From the NCBI RefSeq assembly GCF_009901565.1, contig NZ_WXEW01000008.1:186001-250000 (forward strand): a stretch of DNA of 64,000 nt, read 5' to 3'. Positions 34,718 to 43,135 of the stretch are shown piece by piece. Under the pieces are notes generated by a model, which saw nothing but the letters and a program-made list of their open reading frames with translations, was not told the origin of the DNA and did not search any database. The translations under genes and the position numbers were made by a program. This DNA comes from Herbidospora solisilvae (GTDB taxonomy: Bacteria; Actinomycetota; Actinomycetes; Streptosporangiales; Streptosporangiaceae). Position 1 is the first letter of the stretch, and each line of letters starts with the position of its first letter.

Positions 34718-37482
34718 AGCCGGTCGAGGGTGAAGCGGTGGATGTCGTCGATCGGCTCTCCGGGCGGCGTGGACGTCGCGCGGGCCCGGAGCTCGCGGAG
34801 GCGGTCGGCGTCGGCGCCGTACAGCGGGGTGGCGCCCTTCTGGGCGGCGACCGCGTCGAGGATGGCCAGCGCCGACGCGAGGTCGCCGCACCGGGCCAGC
34901 AGGAACGCGGCGCCCCGGATCGTCGCCCACTGCTGGAGGCGGTTCCCGTGGCGTTCCCAGTGGGTGATCACCTCGACGTAGAGGCCGGCGGCCGAGGCCG
35001 GGTCGCCGTGGCGGGCGGTCACCGAGGCCAGCGAGGTCAGCGCGACGCCCTCGCAGTAGCGGTCACCCGTCGCCACGGCCTGTGACCTGGCCTCCGCGAG
35101 CAGCCGCCCGGCCCGGCCGGGGTCGGTGTCGAGGAGGGACTCGCCCAGGACGTACAGGGCCCAGCCCCTGACCACCGCAGACCGGCACGTGTCGAGCATC
35201 GCGGTGGCCGCGGCGGCAGCCTCCTCCGGCCGGCCGCCGTAGGCGGAGACCAGCACCAGCGAGGAGCGGATGTAGCCGGCCCGCAGCTCGTCGTCGGCCG
35301 CCTCGGCCCAGCGCAGCACGTCGGCGCCGAGCCGCCGCGCCTCGTCGAGGTCGCCGCTCAGCAGGGCCAGCTCGGCCTGCACGAACACGGCGAACCGGCG
35401 GAACGGGTCGTCGGGGCCGAGCAGCCGCAGCGACAGTCCGGCCAGCCGCCGGGCCTCCTCGTAGTCGCTGCGGAAGCGGGCGCAGCCCGCCGCCACGCCC
35501 AGGGCGAGGGCGGCGAGGGGTTCGTCGTCGGGGTGGCCGGTCTCCGACCAGCGGCGGGCCGCCGCCTTGGCCCAGTCTTCGAGCTCGGCCGGCATGCGCA
35601 TCTCGGCCCAGTCGGCCAGTTCGCCGATCAGCCACAGGTCGAGCGTCAGGTCGTGGTCGAGCGCCCACAGGTGGGCGGCGCGGATATCGCCGAACCGCCG
35701 GTCGACCTCGGCCACCCACGCGCCGTCGATGCGCTCGGCACCGCGCTGCACGAGTTCCAGCAGGTCACGCGCGTGCGCCTGCCTGATCGCGGCCTCCTCG
35801 CCGCTCTCGGCGAGCCGGTCGCGCGCGAACGCGCGCAGGGTCTCCAGCATCGTGTACGCCGTCACGTCGCCCCCCGCGACCGCCACGACCATCGACCGGT
35901 CGACCAGGTCGCCGATCCGGTCGAGCGCGGTCGCCGGGTCGAGCCCGCAGACCCGGGCCGCGTCGTGGGCGGTGAACACGCCGGGGAACACCGACAACCG
36001 GGCGAACAACCGCCGGTCGTCGTCGTCGAGGAGGCGGTAGGACCAGTCGATGACCGCGTCGAGGGTGCGATGGCGTTCGGCCGCCTGCCGGTAGGAGGTG
36101 CGCAGCAGGCCCCCCGACGACAGGATCTCGGCCGGGCTCATCACCCGCAGCCGTCCGGCCGCCAGTTCGATGGCCAGCGGGATCCCGTCGAGGCGGCGGC
36201 ACAACTCCTCGGCCGCGTCGCCGGCCACGTCGACCCCGGGGGCCAGCGCCGCAGCCCGCAGCCGGAACAGCTCGACCGCCTCCTCGCCCAGCGGCGGCAC
36301 CGGGACGATCTGCTCGACCGGCAGGCCGAGCGGAAGGCGGGAGGTGGCCAGGATCCGCACCCCCGGGCACGACGCCGCGATCGCCTGCGCGGCCGCGGCG
36401 GCCGACTCGACGACGTGCTCGCAGTTGTCCAGCACGAGCAGGGTCTCGCGGGACCGCAGGTAGTCGACCAGCCGGTCGAGCGGGGCCGACCCGTCGACCA
36501 GGTGCACGCCGAGCGTGGTCAGCATCGCCCCGGCGACCTCGGCCCCCGTCGGCAACGACGACAGGTCGACGAACGCGCCGCCCTCGGAGACCTCCGCCGC
36601 GAGCCGTGTCTTGCCGACCCCGCCCGGCCCCGTCAGCGTCACGACCCGCGCCCGGTCCAGCCGGGCCCGCAGGTCGGCGAGCAGCTGGTCGCGCCCGACC
36701 AGTGACGTGGGCGCCGGTTCGGCGGCCTCGCGCGGGTGCAGCCCGGGGTCGTGCCGCAGGATGCGGGTCTCCAGGTCGCGCAGCGCCTGCTGCGGTTCGA
36801 GGCCGAGTTCCTCGTCGAGCATCGTCCGGTACGCCCGGTAGGCGTTCAGCGCCTCGACCTGCCGTCCGAGCCGGTAGAGGGCGAGCATGAGCTGGCCGCG
36901 GGACCGTTCCCGCATCGGCGACTCGGCGATCACCTTGTCGAGTGTGGCCAGCGCCTCCTCCGGCCGGTTCAGCCGCAGCGCGGCCTCGGCGCGGTCCTCC
37001 CAGGCCGACAGCCGCAGCTCGGTCAGCCGGGCGACCTCGGCCATCGCGAACTCTTCGTGGGCGTACTCGGCGTAGGCGCCGCCCCGCCACAACGCCAGCC
37101 CCTCGTCGAGCAGCGCGAGCGCCTCGCGCGGCCGGGTCGCGAGCAGGCCGCGCCCGCGTTCGGCCAGGTCTTCGAAGGTGGTGACGTCGAACCACGCGGG
37201 GTCGACGACCAGGGCGTAACCGGGGTGGCGGGTGTGCAGCACGTCGCCCAGGCCGGCGGCGCGCAACTGCGTGCGCAGCCGGGAGACGACGGTCTGGAGC
37301 GCCGCGTCCGCCCGCGCGGGCGGGACGCCCTGCCAGACGACGTCGGCGAGCGTGTCGGCGGCGACCACGCCGGGGGAGCGCACCAGCAGCGCGGCCAGCA
37401 GCCGCCGGGGGTTGCCCGACCGGGTCAGCGCCTCGGCGCCGGGCACGTCCAGCGGTCCGAGGGCCCTGATGCGTAGTGTCAC
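34645..37482 (-). CDS. BTAD/NB-ARC (AfsR-type) transcriptional regulator
   Basis: A 945-residue protein. Residues 1-95 form an OmpR-like winged helix (LRIRALGPLDVPGA, ALQTVVSRLRTQLRAAG, GYALVVDP). Residues about 100-245 are the BTAD domain. An NB-ARC ATPase starts near 263 with P-loop GPGGVGKT (285-292), a Walker B-like LLVLDNCEH and the sensor LATSRLPL. The C-terminal 400 residues are helical TPR-like repeats. Proteins of this layout act as ATP-dependent pathway or pleiotropic activators. No biosynthetic cluster is adjacent, so targets are unknown. The GTG start at 37482 follows GGGAG. Its 3' end overlaps the convergent DUF1877 gene by 73 bp. Confidence 0.92.
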   Translation of the reverse strand: MTLRIRALGPLDVPGAEALTRSGNPRRLLAALLVRSPGVVAADTLADVVWQGVPPARADAALQTVVSRLRTQLRAAGLGDVLHTRHPGYALVVDPAWFDVTTFEDLAERGRGLLATRPREALALLDEGLALWRGGAYAEYAHEEFAMAEVARLTELRLSAWEDRAEAALRLNRPEEALATLDKVIAESPMRERSRGQLMLALYRLGRQVEALNAYRAYRTMLDEELGLEPQQALRDLETRILRHDPGLHPREAAEPAPTSLVGRDQLLADLRARLDRARVVTLTGPGGVGKTRLAAEVSEGGAFVDLSSLPTGAEVAGAMLTTLGVHLVDGSAPLDRLVDYLRSRETLLVLDNCEHVVESAAAAAQAIAASCPGVRILATSRLPLGLPVEQIVPVPPLGEEAVELFRLRAAALAPGVDVAGDAAEELCRRLDGIPLAIELAAGRLRVMSPAEILSSGGLLRTSYRQAAERHRTLDAVIDWSYRLLDDDDRRLFARLSVFPGVFTAHDAARVCGLDPATALDRIGDLVDRSMVVAVAGGDVTAYTMLETLRAFARDRLAESGEEAAIRQAHARDLLELVQRGAERIDGAWVAEVDRRFGDIRAAHLWALDHDLTLDLWLIGELADWAEMRMPAELEDWAKAAARRWSETGHPDDEPLAALALGVAAGCARFRSDYEEARRLAGLSLRLLGPDDPFRRFAVFVQAELALLSGDLDEARRLGADVLRWAEAADDELRAGYIRSSLVLVSAYGGRPEEAAAAATAMLDTCRSAVVRGWALYVLGESLLDTDPGRAGRLLAEARSQAVATGDRYCEGVALTSLASVTARHGDPASAAGLYVEVITHWERHGNRLQQWATIRGAAFLLARCGDLASALAILDAVAAQKGATPLYGADADRLRELRARATSTPPGEPIDDIHRFTLDRLQSSVTTTASPFLAQVEKNSQSPA

Positions 37483-37532
37483 GGCGACTCCCGGCGCTGG
37501 ATCTTCCGGAAGGAACTATAAGTCGGGGATGT

Positions 37533-38057
37533 TCACCCGCGCAGCGCCATAACCGCCGCCGCGACGGCGGCCTGCCTGACCTGCTCGTAGGGCTCGCGGG
37601 CGAACTGCACCACCGTGTCGGAGAGTCCGCCGACGGCGACCGTGGCGCGCACCCGCGCGCCGAGCTCCCGCCCGCCGCCGATCAGGAGGGTGGTGAGCTC
37701 TTCGCGGAAGGCCAGCATGCGGTCGATCAGGTCGAGTTCGTGCAGCACGCTCAGGTCGGACAGGATCATCACCAGCGTGTCGCGCCGCTGCCAGACCAGG
37801 TCGAAATAGGCCCCCAGCAGTTCCTCCCGCGAGGTCTCCGCGTGGGCGGCGAGGAAGCCCTCCAGCTCCTCGAACAGCGGCGTGACGATGGTGCGCAGCA
37901 GGTCGCCGCGTGAGGAGAAGTGATAGTAGAGCGCCGGCTTGGTGATGCCGAGCCGGTCGGCGATGTGCTGGAGGCTGGTGTCGCGCACCCCCTGCTCCAG
38001 GAAGAGCTCCCGGGCCGTGGCCAGGATGCGGTCGCGGGTGTCGGTCGGCCTCGCCAT
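37533..38057 (-). CDS. TetR-family repressor of the divergent FAD monooxygenase
   Basis: About 174 residues from ATG 38057 (AGGGTGAG upstream; GTG 38066 is possible). The helix-turn-helix is LQHIADRLGITKPALYYHFSSRGDLL, followed by a helical C-terminal ligand domain. It is divergent from the FAD monooxygenase gene and the 68-bp spacer contains two copies of a 20-bp element, so it probably represses both genes. TetR-monooxygenase pairs often give drug or aromatic inactivation. Confidence 0.92.
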   Translation of the reverse strand: MARPTDTRDRILATARELFLEQGVRDTSLQHIADRLGITKPALYYHFSSRGDLLRTIVTPLFEELEGFLAAHAETSREELLGAYFDLVWQRRDTLVMILSDLSVLHELDLIDRMLAFREELTTLLIGGGRELGARVRATVAVGGLSDTVVQFAREPYEQVRQAAVAAAVMALRG

Positions 38058-38071
38058 GGAACTCACCCTGG

Positions 38072-38114
38072 CTTACCATCCGTTAAGTAAGCAACTTACC
38101 GACTGTTAAGTAAG
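38072..38114. promoter_or_regulatory. Twin TetR operator candidates
   Basis: Two direct copies of CTTACC-N4-GTTAAGTAAG lie at 38072-38091 and 38095-38114, 23 bp apart. Each is an interrupted palindrome CTTAC-N10-GTAAG. They occupy most of the 68-bp divergent spacer, where binding would block both promoters. Confidence 0.75.
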
Positions 38115-38125
38115 GAGCTTTCCGG

Positions 38126-39310
38126 ATGCGCATCCTGATCTCCGGCGCGAGCGTCGCGGGCCCGCTCGCCGCCTACTGGCTCGCCCGTCGCGGCCACGCC
38201 GTCACCGTCGTCGAGAAGGCCCCCGAACTGCGTAAAGCCGGGGGCCACGCGGTCGACCTGTTCCGTCCGGCACTGGAGATCGCCCGCCGCATGGGCGTGT
38301 ACGACCGGATCACCGCCCGCCGGACCGGCGTCGAACTGCTGTCGTTCCGCCGCCCCGGCGACACCCGCCCGGCCCGCATCCGCGTCGGCGCGCTGACGGC
38401 GCGGGCGGCGGGCGACCACGTCGAGATCATGCGCGACAACCTCAGCGAGATCCTCTACGAGGCGGGCCGCGACCACGTCGAATACGTCTTCGGCGACTCG
38501 ATCGCGGCCATCGACGACCGCGTGGTGACCTTCGAGAACGGCCCCGCCCGCGAGTTCGACCTGGTGATCGGCGCCGACGGGCTCCACTCCAACGTCCGCC
38601 GCCTGGCCTTCGGCCCCGAGTCCGACTACGCGACCTGGATCGGCGCCTACCTCGCCGTGCTGACCGTCACCGACCACCCCGGCCCGTCCGGCCGGGTCGA
38701 CGGCGTCGTCGCGGTCGACCGGATGGCGATGATCTACCACGACCACACGAACACGCGCGGCTTCTTCATGTTCCGCACCCCGGCCCCGCTCGACTACCAC
38801 CACCGCGACGTGCCGAGGCAGCAGACCCTGCTCAAGGAGCACTTCGACGACCTCGGCGGCGAGGCGGCGTGGTTGCTCGACCGCCTCGGCGACACCCCCG
38901 CCTTCTACTTCGACTCGGTGACGCAGCTACGCATGGACACCTGGTCGAAGGGCCGGGTCACCCTGGTCGGCGACGCGGGCTACTGCCCCGGCCCCGCCGT
39001 CGGCGGCAGCACCAGCCTCGCCATGGTCGGGGCCTACGTCCTGGCCGGCGAACTCGCCCGCTTCTCCGACCACGGCCACGCCTTCGCCTCCTACGAGCGG
39101 GAGCTGGCGGACTACGTACAGAAGAGCAGGGCCTTCGCGATCGGCGCGGCCAGGCGGCTGGTGCCCGGGAACGAACGGGCACTGCGCACCCTCATGTACG
39201 GAACGCGCCTGCTCAACCGCCTTCCCACCCCGGCGGTGCGGCTGCTGACGGCCTCCAGCGTGGGCCTGCGGGTGCACACCTCGTTCCGGCTCAGGGACTA
39301 CCCCGGCTAG
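38126..39310 (+). CDS. FAD-dependent aromatic-hydroxylase/TetX-like monooxygenase
   Basis: The 394-residue protein has the single-component class A flavoprotein monooxygenase pattern: ILISGASVAGPLAAYWLARRG (FAD-binding), DLVIGADGLHSNVRR near residue 150, and VTLVGDAGYCPGPAVGGST near 285. Relatives include the tetracycline-inactivating TetX and PobA-type hydroxylases; the FAD-binding-plus-TetR context resembles resistance genes but does not prove one. The ribosome site AAGGAG precedes ATG 38126. It overlaps the convergent small secreted protein gene by 4 bp. Confidence 0.9.
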   Translation: MRILISGASVAGPLAAYWLARRGHAVTVVEKAPELRKAGGHAVDLFRPALEIARRMGVYDRITARRTGVELLSFRRPGDTRPARIRVGALTARAAGDHVEIMRDNLSEILYEAGRDHVEYVFGDSIAAIDDRVVTFENGPAREFDLVIGADGLHSNVRRLAFGPESDYATWIGAYLAVLTVTDHPGPSGRVDGVVAVDRMAMIYHDHTNTRGFFMFRTPAPLDYHHRDVPRQQTLLKEHFDDLGGEAAWLLDRLGDTPAFYFDSVTQLRMDTWSKGRVTLVGDAGYCPGPAVGGSTSLAMVGAYVLAGELARFSDHGHAFASYERELADYVQKSRAFAIGAARRLVPGNERALRTLMYGTRLLNRLPTPAVRLLTASSVGLRVHTSFRLRDYPG

Positions 39311-39873
39311 AACCGGCGGCACTGGTCCTCCTTGTTGCCCCCGACCTTGTTGCCGCCGCCCGTCGGCCGGGGCGAGTTCTCCTTGCACTGGAGGTTGCCC
39401 TTCATCCTGTTGTCCCTGATCTGCGCGCCACCCTTGTTGCCGACGACCTGGATCGACCCCCCGACCCGGTTGGAGCGGACCTTCAGGTACCGCCTGTTGG
39501 CGTCGAGCTGGATGTCGGAGTCGACCCGCGACGAGGTGACGGTGGCCGCCCCGCCCTGCTTGACCTGGACGCTGCCCTTGACGTGAGACCCGGCGAGCAC
39601 GCTGACGGCCCTGGCGTTCTCGCCCTGGACGTTGCCCTCCACCCTGATGCCCCGGGCGACCAGCGTGGCCCCGCGCTCGACCTTGAGCGTGCCCTTGACC
39701 TTCGTGCCGACCAGCGTGCACGTGGCCCCCGAGGGCACCCGCAGGTTGTCGACCGTGACGGCCCGCATGGTCGCCCGGCACACCCGCTCCTCCGCGACCG
39801 CCGGCGAGACCAGCCCGGCACCCCCGAGCAGCACACCCAGCACGACCCCGCCCAGCAGAACGTTCTTCCTCAT
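39307..39873 (-). CDS. Small secreted protein with predicted beta-helix repeats
   Basis: A 188-residue protein from ATG 39873 (GGGGAGGGG upstream). A Sec signal (MRKNVLLGGVVLGVLLGGAGLVSPAVA) is followed by short repeats of about 22 residues with alternating small hydrophobics: VDNLRVPSGATCTLVGTKV, GTLKVERGATLVARGIRV, GNVQGENARAVSVLAGSHV, GSVQVKQGGAATVTSSRV, SDIQLDANRRYLKVRSNRV, GSIQVVGNKGGAQIRDNRM. This pattern suggests a right-handed beta-helix. Four cysteines are present, two near the ends. I do not recognise a named family or a function. Confidence 0.78.
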   Translation of the reverse strand: MRKNVLLGGVVLGVLLGGAGLVSPAVAEERVCRATMRAVTVDNLRVPSGATCTLVGTKVKGTLKVERGATLVARGIRVEGNVQGENARAVSVLAGSHVKGSVQVKQGGAATVTSSRVDSDIQLDANRRYLKVRSNRVGGSIQVVGNKGGAQIRDNRMKGNLQCKENSPRPTGGGNKVGGNKEDQCRRF

Positions 39874-40038
39874 CGCAACCCCTCCCCATTCGGAATCGGG
39901 CGATCCGCCCGCCTGGGAAAGAGCTTCGAGGCCGGGGGTGAAGACTCCATGAGCCGCCGATGAGCGGCTTCTCATCCAGGGGAAGCGAGTGTGCGGACCG
40001 GCGCGTCGGGGCGGAGCGCGGGGCGGGGCGGAACGGGA

Positions 40039-40065
40039 AAGCCCGGCGCGGGCCGCGCCGGGCTT
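40039..40065 (-). terminator. Rho-independent terminator of the GH95-like gene
   Basis: A 12-bp stem (AAGCCCGGCGCG with its complement) and a 3-nt loop lie 15 bp past the stop on the minus strand, followed by TTTCCC. The rest of the 206-bp gap 39874-40079 holds nothing else recognisable. Confidence 0.8.
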
Positions 40066-40079
40066 CCTCGTTCGGGGTG

Positions 40080-42812
40080 CTATCGGGCGGGCGTGAACGT
40101 GTACGTCGTGCCCTTCGCGGCGTCGATCCGGAGCGTGGACTTGCCGGCGCCCACGTTGCTCACCGTCCCGTCGTCGGCCGAGACGTTCACCTTCGTGCCG
40201 AACCAGGGGTTCTTGACCTCGAAGACGCCGCCCTGCTCGCTCTTCACGGTGATGTACTCCACCGTGTCCCCGGTCCGGGACGCGCTCACGAGGAGGCCGC
40301 CCTTCTCGCGGAGGTTGTGGAAGGCGCCGCTCTTGCCGGCCGGCCACACCGGGAAGACCTGGACCAGCCCGTCCCAGCTCTGCAGGAGCAGGTTGTTCAG
40401 CGCCTCGATCGCGCCGGCCTTCTCCAGGCCGTGGTAGCCGTCGGAGATCCGCAGGTTGGCCGCCGAGCGCTGGGTGATCTGCTGCTTCAGCCGGTCGATG
40501 ATCGTCTGGCCCGGGTAGCCCACGCGGGCGGCCTGGGTGAAGACCTTCGGGAAGCTGTTGTCCTGGCCCCACGAGTTCATCGCGTTGATGGTGTCGATGG
40601 CGGTCTGCCGCTCGGCGGCGGGGGAGCCGATGCCGAGCTGGCCGCCCGGGTGGATGAACTCCAGGTTGACCGTGTTGTCGCCGGGGCGGATCGCCCGGTC
40701 GTCGCTGATCGTGCCGGGCTCGCCGAGGGCGTACACGGTCTTGCCCTGGTAGGTCGTCGTGGGGATCGCGGGCAGGTTGCGGAGCATCTTGCCCCACACC
40801 CAGCGGTGGTCGGCGTCCAGGCCGAGCCGGGTGCTGGTGTCCTCCAGCGTGGTCAGCAGGAGCTTCAGCATGCCCAGGTCGGCGCTGGGGTTCTTCGCCC
40901 AGGTGATCTCGTGGGGGCCGCCCCAGAAGGACAGGGCGCCGGTGGCCGGGTCCTCCTCGACCCAGTTCTCGAAGAACGAGGCGACCTCCTTCATGAAGGG
41001 GTAGCCGGTCTCGCGGAGCCACTGCTCGTCCTGGGTGTACTGCCAGTACTCGATGTGCTGGGTCACCGTGAACAGGGCGTTGGCGACCTGGTTGTGGTAG
41101 TTGTCGTCGGTCGTCGTGCCGAACGGGCTGATGCCGACCGGGAAGAGCACGCCGCTCTTCACGCCGCCGCCCGGGAAGCGCGCGTCGACGTAGTCGGGCT
41201 TGACCCGGCGCAGGTCCTCGGCGGCGCGGCGGCGGGCCTCCGGCACGAAGGCGTCGACCGCGTCGAAGTAGGGCAGCGCCAGCTCGGGGCGGTTGGAGCT
41301 GTAGACCCCGTAGTAGTTGGCCTGCCAGTTGTAGTTGAGGTGGAAGTCGCCGCCCCACATCGGGAAGTCGGTGGTGGCCCAGATGCCGTACAGGCCCGAG
41401 GCGGTCTTGCCCTCGCGCAGCGAGCTGCCGAGGAAGTACAGGGAGCTGTAGTAGAAGCGCTCCAGCACGTCGTCGTCGAGGTCGACGTAGGAGCGCAGCC
41501 AGTAGTCCTTCCACCAGTCGAGGTGGGCGGCGTAGAGGCCGTCGACCGACGCGGCGGTCTGGGCCCCCGCCAGGGCGATCGCGGCCGGGCCCGGGTCGGC
41601 CGGGTTGACGCCGCCGCCCGCGACGGCGGTGACGACGTCGACCGTCTGCCCGGGGGCGAGCTCGAAGTCGATGCGGCCGTTCGAGACGGTGGGGGCGCCG
41701 CCGATCACCCGGGTCGCCAGCGACGCCCGCGAGACGCCGCGCGGGCTGGCCGGGGTCTGGCGGGTGGCCCACACGGTGTCGCCCTGCACGCCGGAGGTCT
41801 GCACCATGCCGCCGCGCGCGTCGGGGGTGCCGACGACGGTCTGCGCGCGCAGCCGGACCGGCCGGTCGCCCTGCGAGGTGATGGAGGTGACGACCACGTT
41901 GCTGTCGGCGCCGGCGAAGGTCTTCATCGTCACGGGCACGCCGCCGAGCTGCATCGAGGTGTCGACGTCGCCCCTGAGCAGGTTCTGCTCCTCCAGGAAG
42001 GTCCCGGTGGGCTGGGTGGGGCCCTCGGCGTCGTACAGCTCGAAGGCGCCGACGCGGGCGCGCGGGTTGTTGATCGAGTCGGCGGTGGTGCCCTGGGTCG
42101 GCTCGGTCAGGTTCAGACGCAGGTAGCGGGCGGTCACCGGGGCGAACGTGCGGTCGGTCGTGGCGGCCGTGTTGCCGGTGACGGTGTCGATCGTGGTCCA
42201 GCTCTGGCCGTCGGTGCCGGCTTCGAGCGTCCAGTTCTTGCCGTTGTTGGCGGCCTCGCCGGGGCGGGCGGCCTGGTCGTGCTTGAGGATGTAGCGGCGG
42301 AAGGTCTTCGCCGAGCCGAGGTCGAGGCGCAGCCACTGGGGTTTGCCCACGTCGGAGACCCAGCCCTCGTAGCCGGAACTCCAGGCGCCCGAGACCGCGC
42401 GCGACGGCGGGAAGGACGGGTGGCTGCTGGACGCCGTCGCGGTCGACCCCAGCGCCAGGTTGGTGGCCGTGACCATGGTGTCGGCCTGGATGGTCACGTT
42501 GCCGAGGGCCACCAGGGAGGGACTGCCGGCGGACGTCCAGAAGTCGCCCTTGGAGATGTAGAAGGTCTTGGTGCCCTGGCTGCCGCCGGAGGTCACGCCG
42601 ATGTCGCCGTTGCCGAGGAGGGCCGTGTCGGGCATGGTGCGGTTGACCGCGCCGGAGTAGGTCTGGTTCGTCCAGCGGCCCTTGACCGCGCCGACGAGCT
42701 GCTGGATCTCGGCCCACTGCTGGTCGGCCGCCGGGACCGCCGCGTCGGCGGGGAGCGCCGTCAGGAGGGAGGCGGCGACGGCCGCCGCCAGGATGCCTCG
42801 GGTTGTTCTCAT
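40080..42812 (-). CDS. Secreted GH95-like glycoside hydrolase with discoidin (F5/8C) domain
   Basis: A 910-residue protein with a Sec signal (MRTTRGILAAAVAASLLTALPADA). The N-terminal catalytic-family segment (WTNQTYSGAVNRTMPDTALLGNGDIGVTSGG) is interrupted at about residues 115-265 by a discoidin carbohydrate-binding domain (TNLALGSTATASSSHPSFPPSRAVSG to ARYLRLNLTEP). The (alpha/alpha)6 barrel then continues (GIWATTDFPMWGGDFHLNYNWQANYY; FWGGPHEITWAKNPS). The pattern matches GH95-type alpha-L-fucosidase/galactosidase relatives. It probably removes fucose- or galactose-like residues from plant polysaccharide. A perfect LacI-type palindrome lies 67 bp upstream. Confidence 0.85.
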   Translation of the reverse strand: MRTTRGILAAAVAASLLTALPADAAVPAADQQWAEIQQLVGAVKGRWTNQTYSGAVNRTMPDTALLGNGDIGVTSGGSQGTKTFYISKGDFWTSAGSPSLVALGNVTIQADTMVTATNLALGSTATASSSHPSFPPSRAVSGAWSSGYEGWVSDVGKPQWLRLDLGSAKTFRRYILKHDQAARPGEAANNGKNWTLEAGTDGQSWTTIDTVTGNTAATTDRTFAPVTARYLRLNLTEPTQGTTADSINNPRARVGAFELYDAEGPTQPTGTFLEEQNLLRGDVDTSMQLGGVPVTMKTFAGADSNVVVTSITSQGDRPVRLRAQTVVGTPDARGGMVQTSGVQGDTVWATRQTPASPRGVSRASLATRVIGGAPTVSNGRIDFELAPGQTVDVVTAVAGGGVNPADPGPAAIALAGAQTAASVDGLYAAHLDWWKDYWLRSYVDLDDDVLERFYYSSLYFLGSSLREGKTASGLYGIWATTDFPMWGGDFHLNYNWQANYYGVYSSNRPELALPYFDAVDAFVPEARRRAAEDLRRVKPDYVDARFPGGGVKSGVLFPVGISPFGTTTDDNYHNQVANALFTVTQHIEYWQYTQDEQWLRETGYPFMKEVASFFENWVEEDPATGALSFWGGPHEITWAKNPSADLGMLKLLLTTLEDTSTRLGLDADHRWVWGKMLRNLPAIPTTTYQGKTVYALGEPGTISDDRAIRPGDNTVNLEFIHPGGQLGIGSPAAERQTAIDTINAMNSWGQDNSFPKVFTQAARVGYPGQTIIDRLKQQITQRSAANLRISDGYHGLEKAGAIEALNNLLLQSWDGLVQVFPVWPAGKSGAFHNLREKGGLLVSASRTGDTVEYITVKSEQGGVFEVKNPWFGTKVNVSADDGTVSNVGAGKSTLRIDAAKGTTYTFTPAR

Positions 42813-42878
42813 GGGGGGTGCCTTTCTGCCCCTGCCTGAGCAGGCAAAAGACCTCGTCCGGCCGGGCGTGGACCGGTC

Positions 42879-42894
42879 GAGATAACGTTATCTC
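42879..42894. promoter_or_regulatory. LacI-type operator candidate upstream of the GH95-like gene
   Basis: The 16-bp sequence GAGATAACGTTATCTC is a perfect palindrome centred on CG, as LacI-family operators are. It lies 67 bp upstream of the hydrolase start in the 323-bp divergent region 42813-43135. No LacI regulator is encoded in the window. Confidence 0.75.
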
Positions 42895-42998
42895 AAAACC
42901 ATAGAGTGTTTCCCGCACGTTTCTGAAGACGTTCGCCCATAACGGCTTCATCACGCGCCCCAGCGGTGAAAACTTCTGCCGATGTCAGCCCGACCTGC

Positions 42999-43014
42999 GG
43001 GAGAACGCTCTCCC
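42999..43014. promoter_or_regulatory. Second LacI-type operator candidate
   Basis: GGGAGAACGCTCTCCC is a near-perfect palindrome with a central CG and one mismatched pair. It sits in the middle of the same divergent region, about 120 bp upstream of the GH3 start. Confidence 0.65.
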
Positions 43015-43079
43015 AATGACTTAATTCATAGCGTGGTATTGGCGTGATCAAGCTGATGTGCTGCGACTTCTCTGGTGAG

Positions 43080-43089
43080 AGAGCGCTCT
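43080..43089. promoter_or_regulatory. Third LacI-type operator candidate
   Basis: AGAGCGCTCT is a perfect 10-bp palindrome with the GCGC centre typical of LacI/CebR-like operators. It ends 10 bp before the TTGACT hexamer of the GH3 promoter. Confidence 0.6.
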
Positions 43090-43099
43090 TGTGAACGTA

Positions 43100-43128
43100 T
43101 TGACTCGGTCCGGTAACACGGTCAGGAT
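43100..43128 (+). promoter_or_regulatory. Putative sigma-70 promoter of the GH3 gene
   Basis: TTGACT (43100-43105), a 17-bp spacer and CAGGAT (43123-43128) lie just before GTG 43136. The AGGA within the second hexamer could instead be the ribosome site, in which case the promoter is further upstream. Confidence 0.45.
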
Positions 43129-43135
43129 TTCGCGT

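Noticed and set aside
39960-42839. 959-codon frame antisense to the GH95-like gene
   Set aside because: It is a shadow frame; the minus-strand product has signal peptide and catalytic-family motifs.
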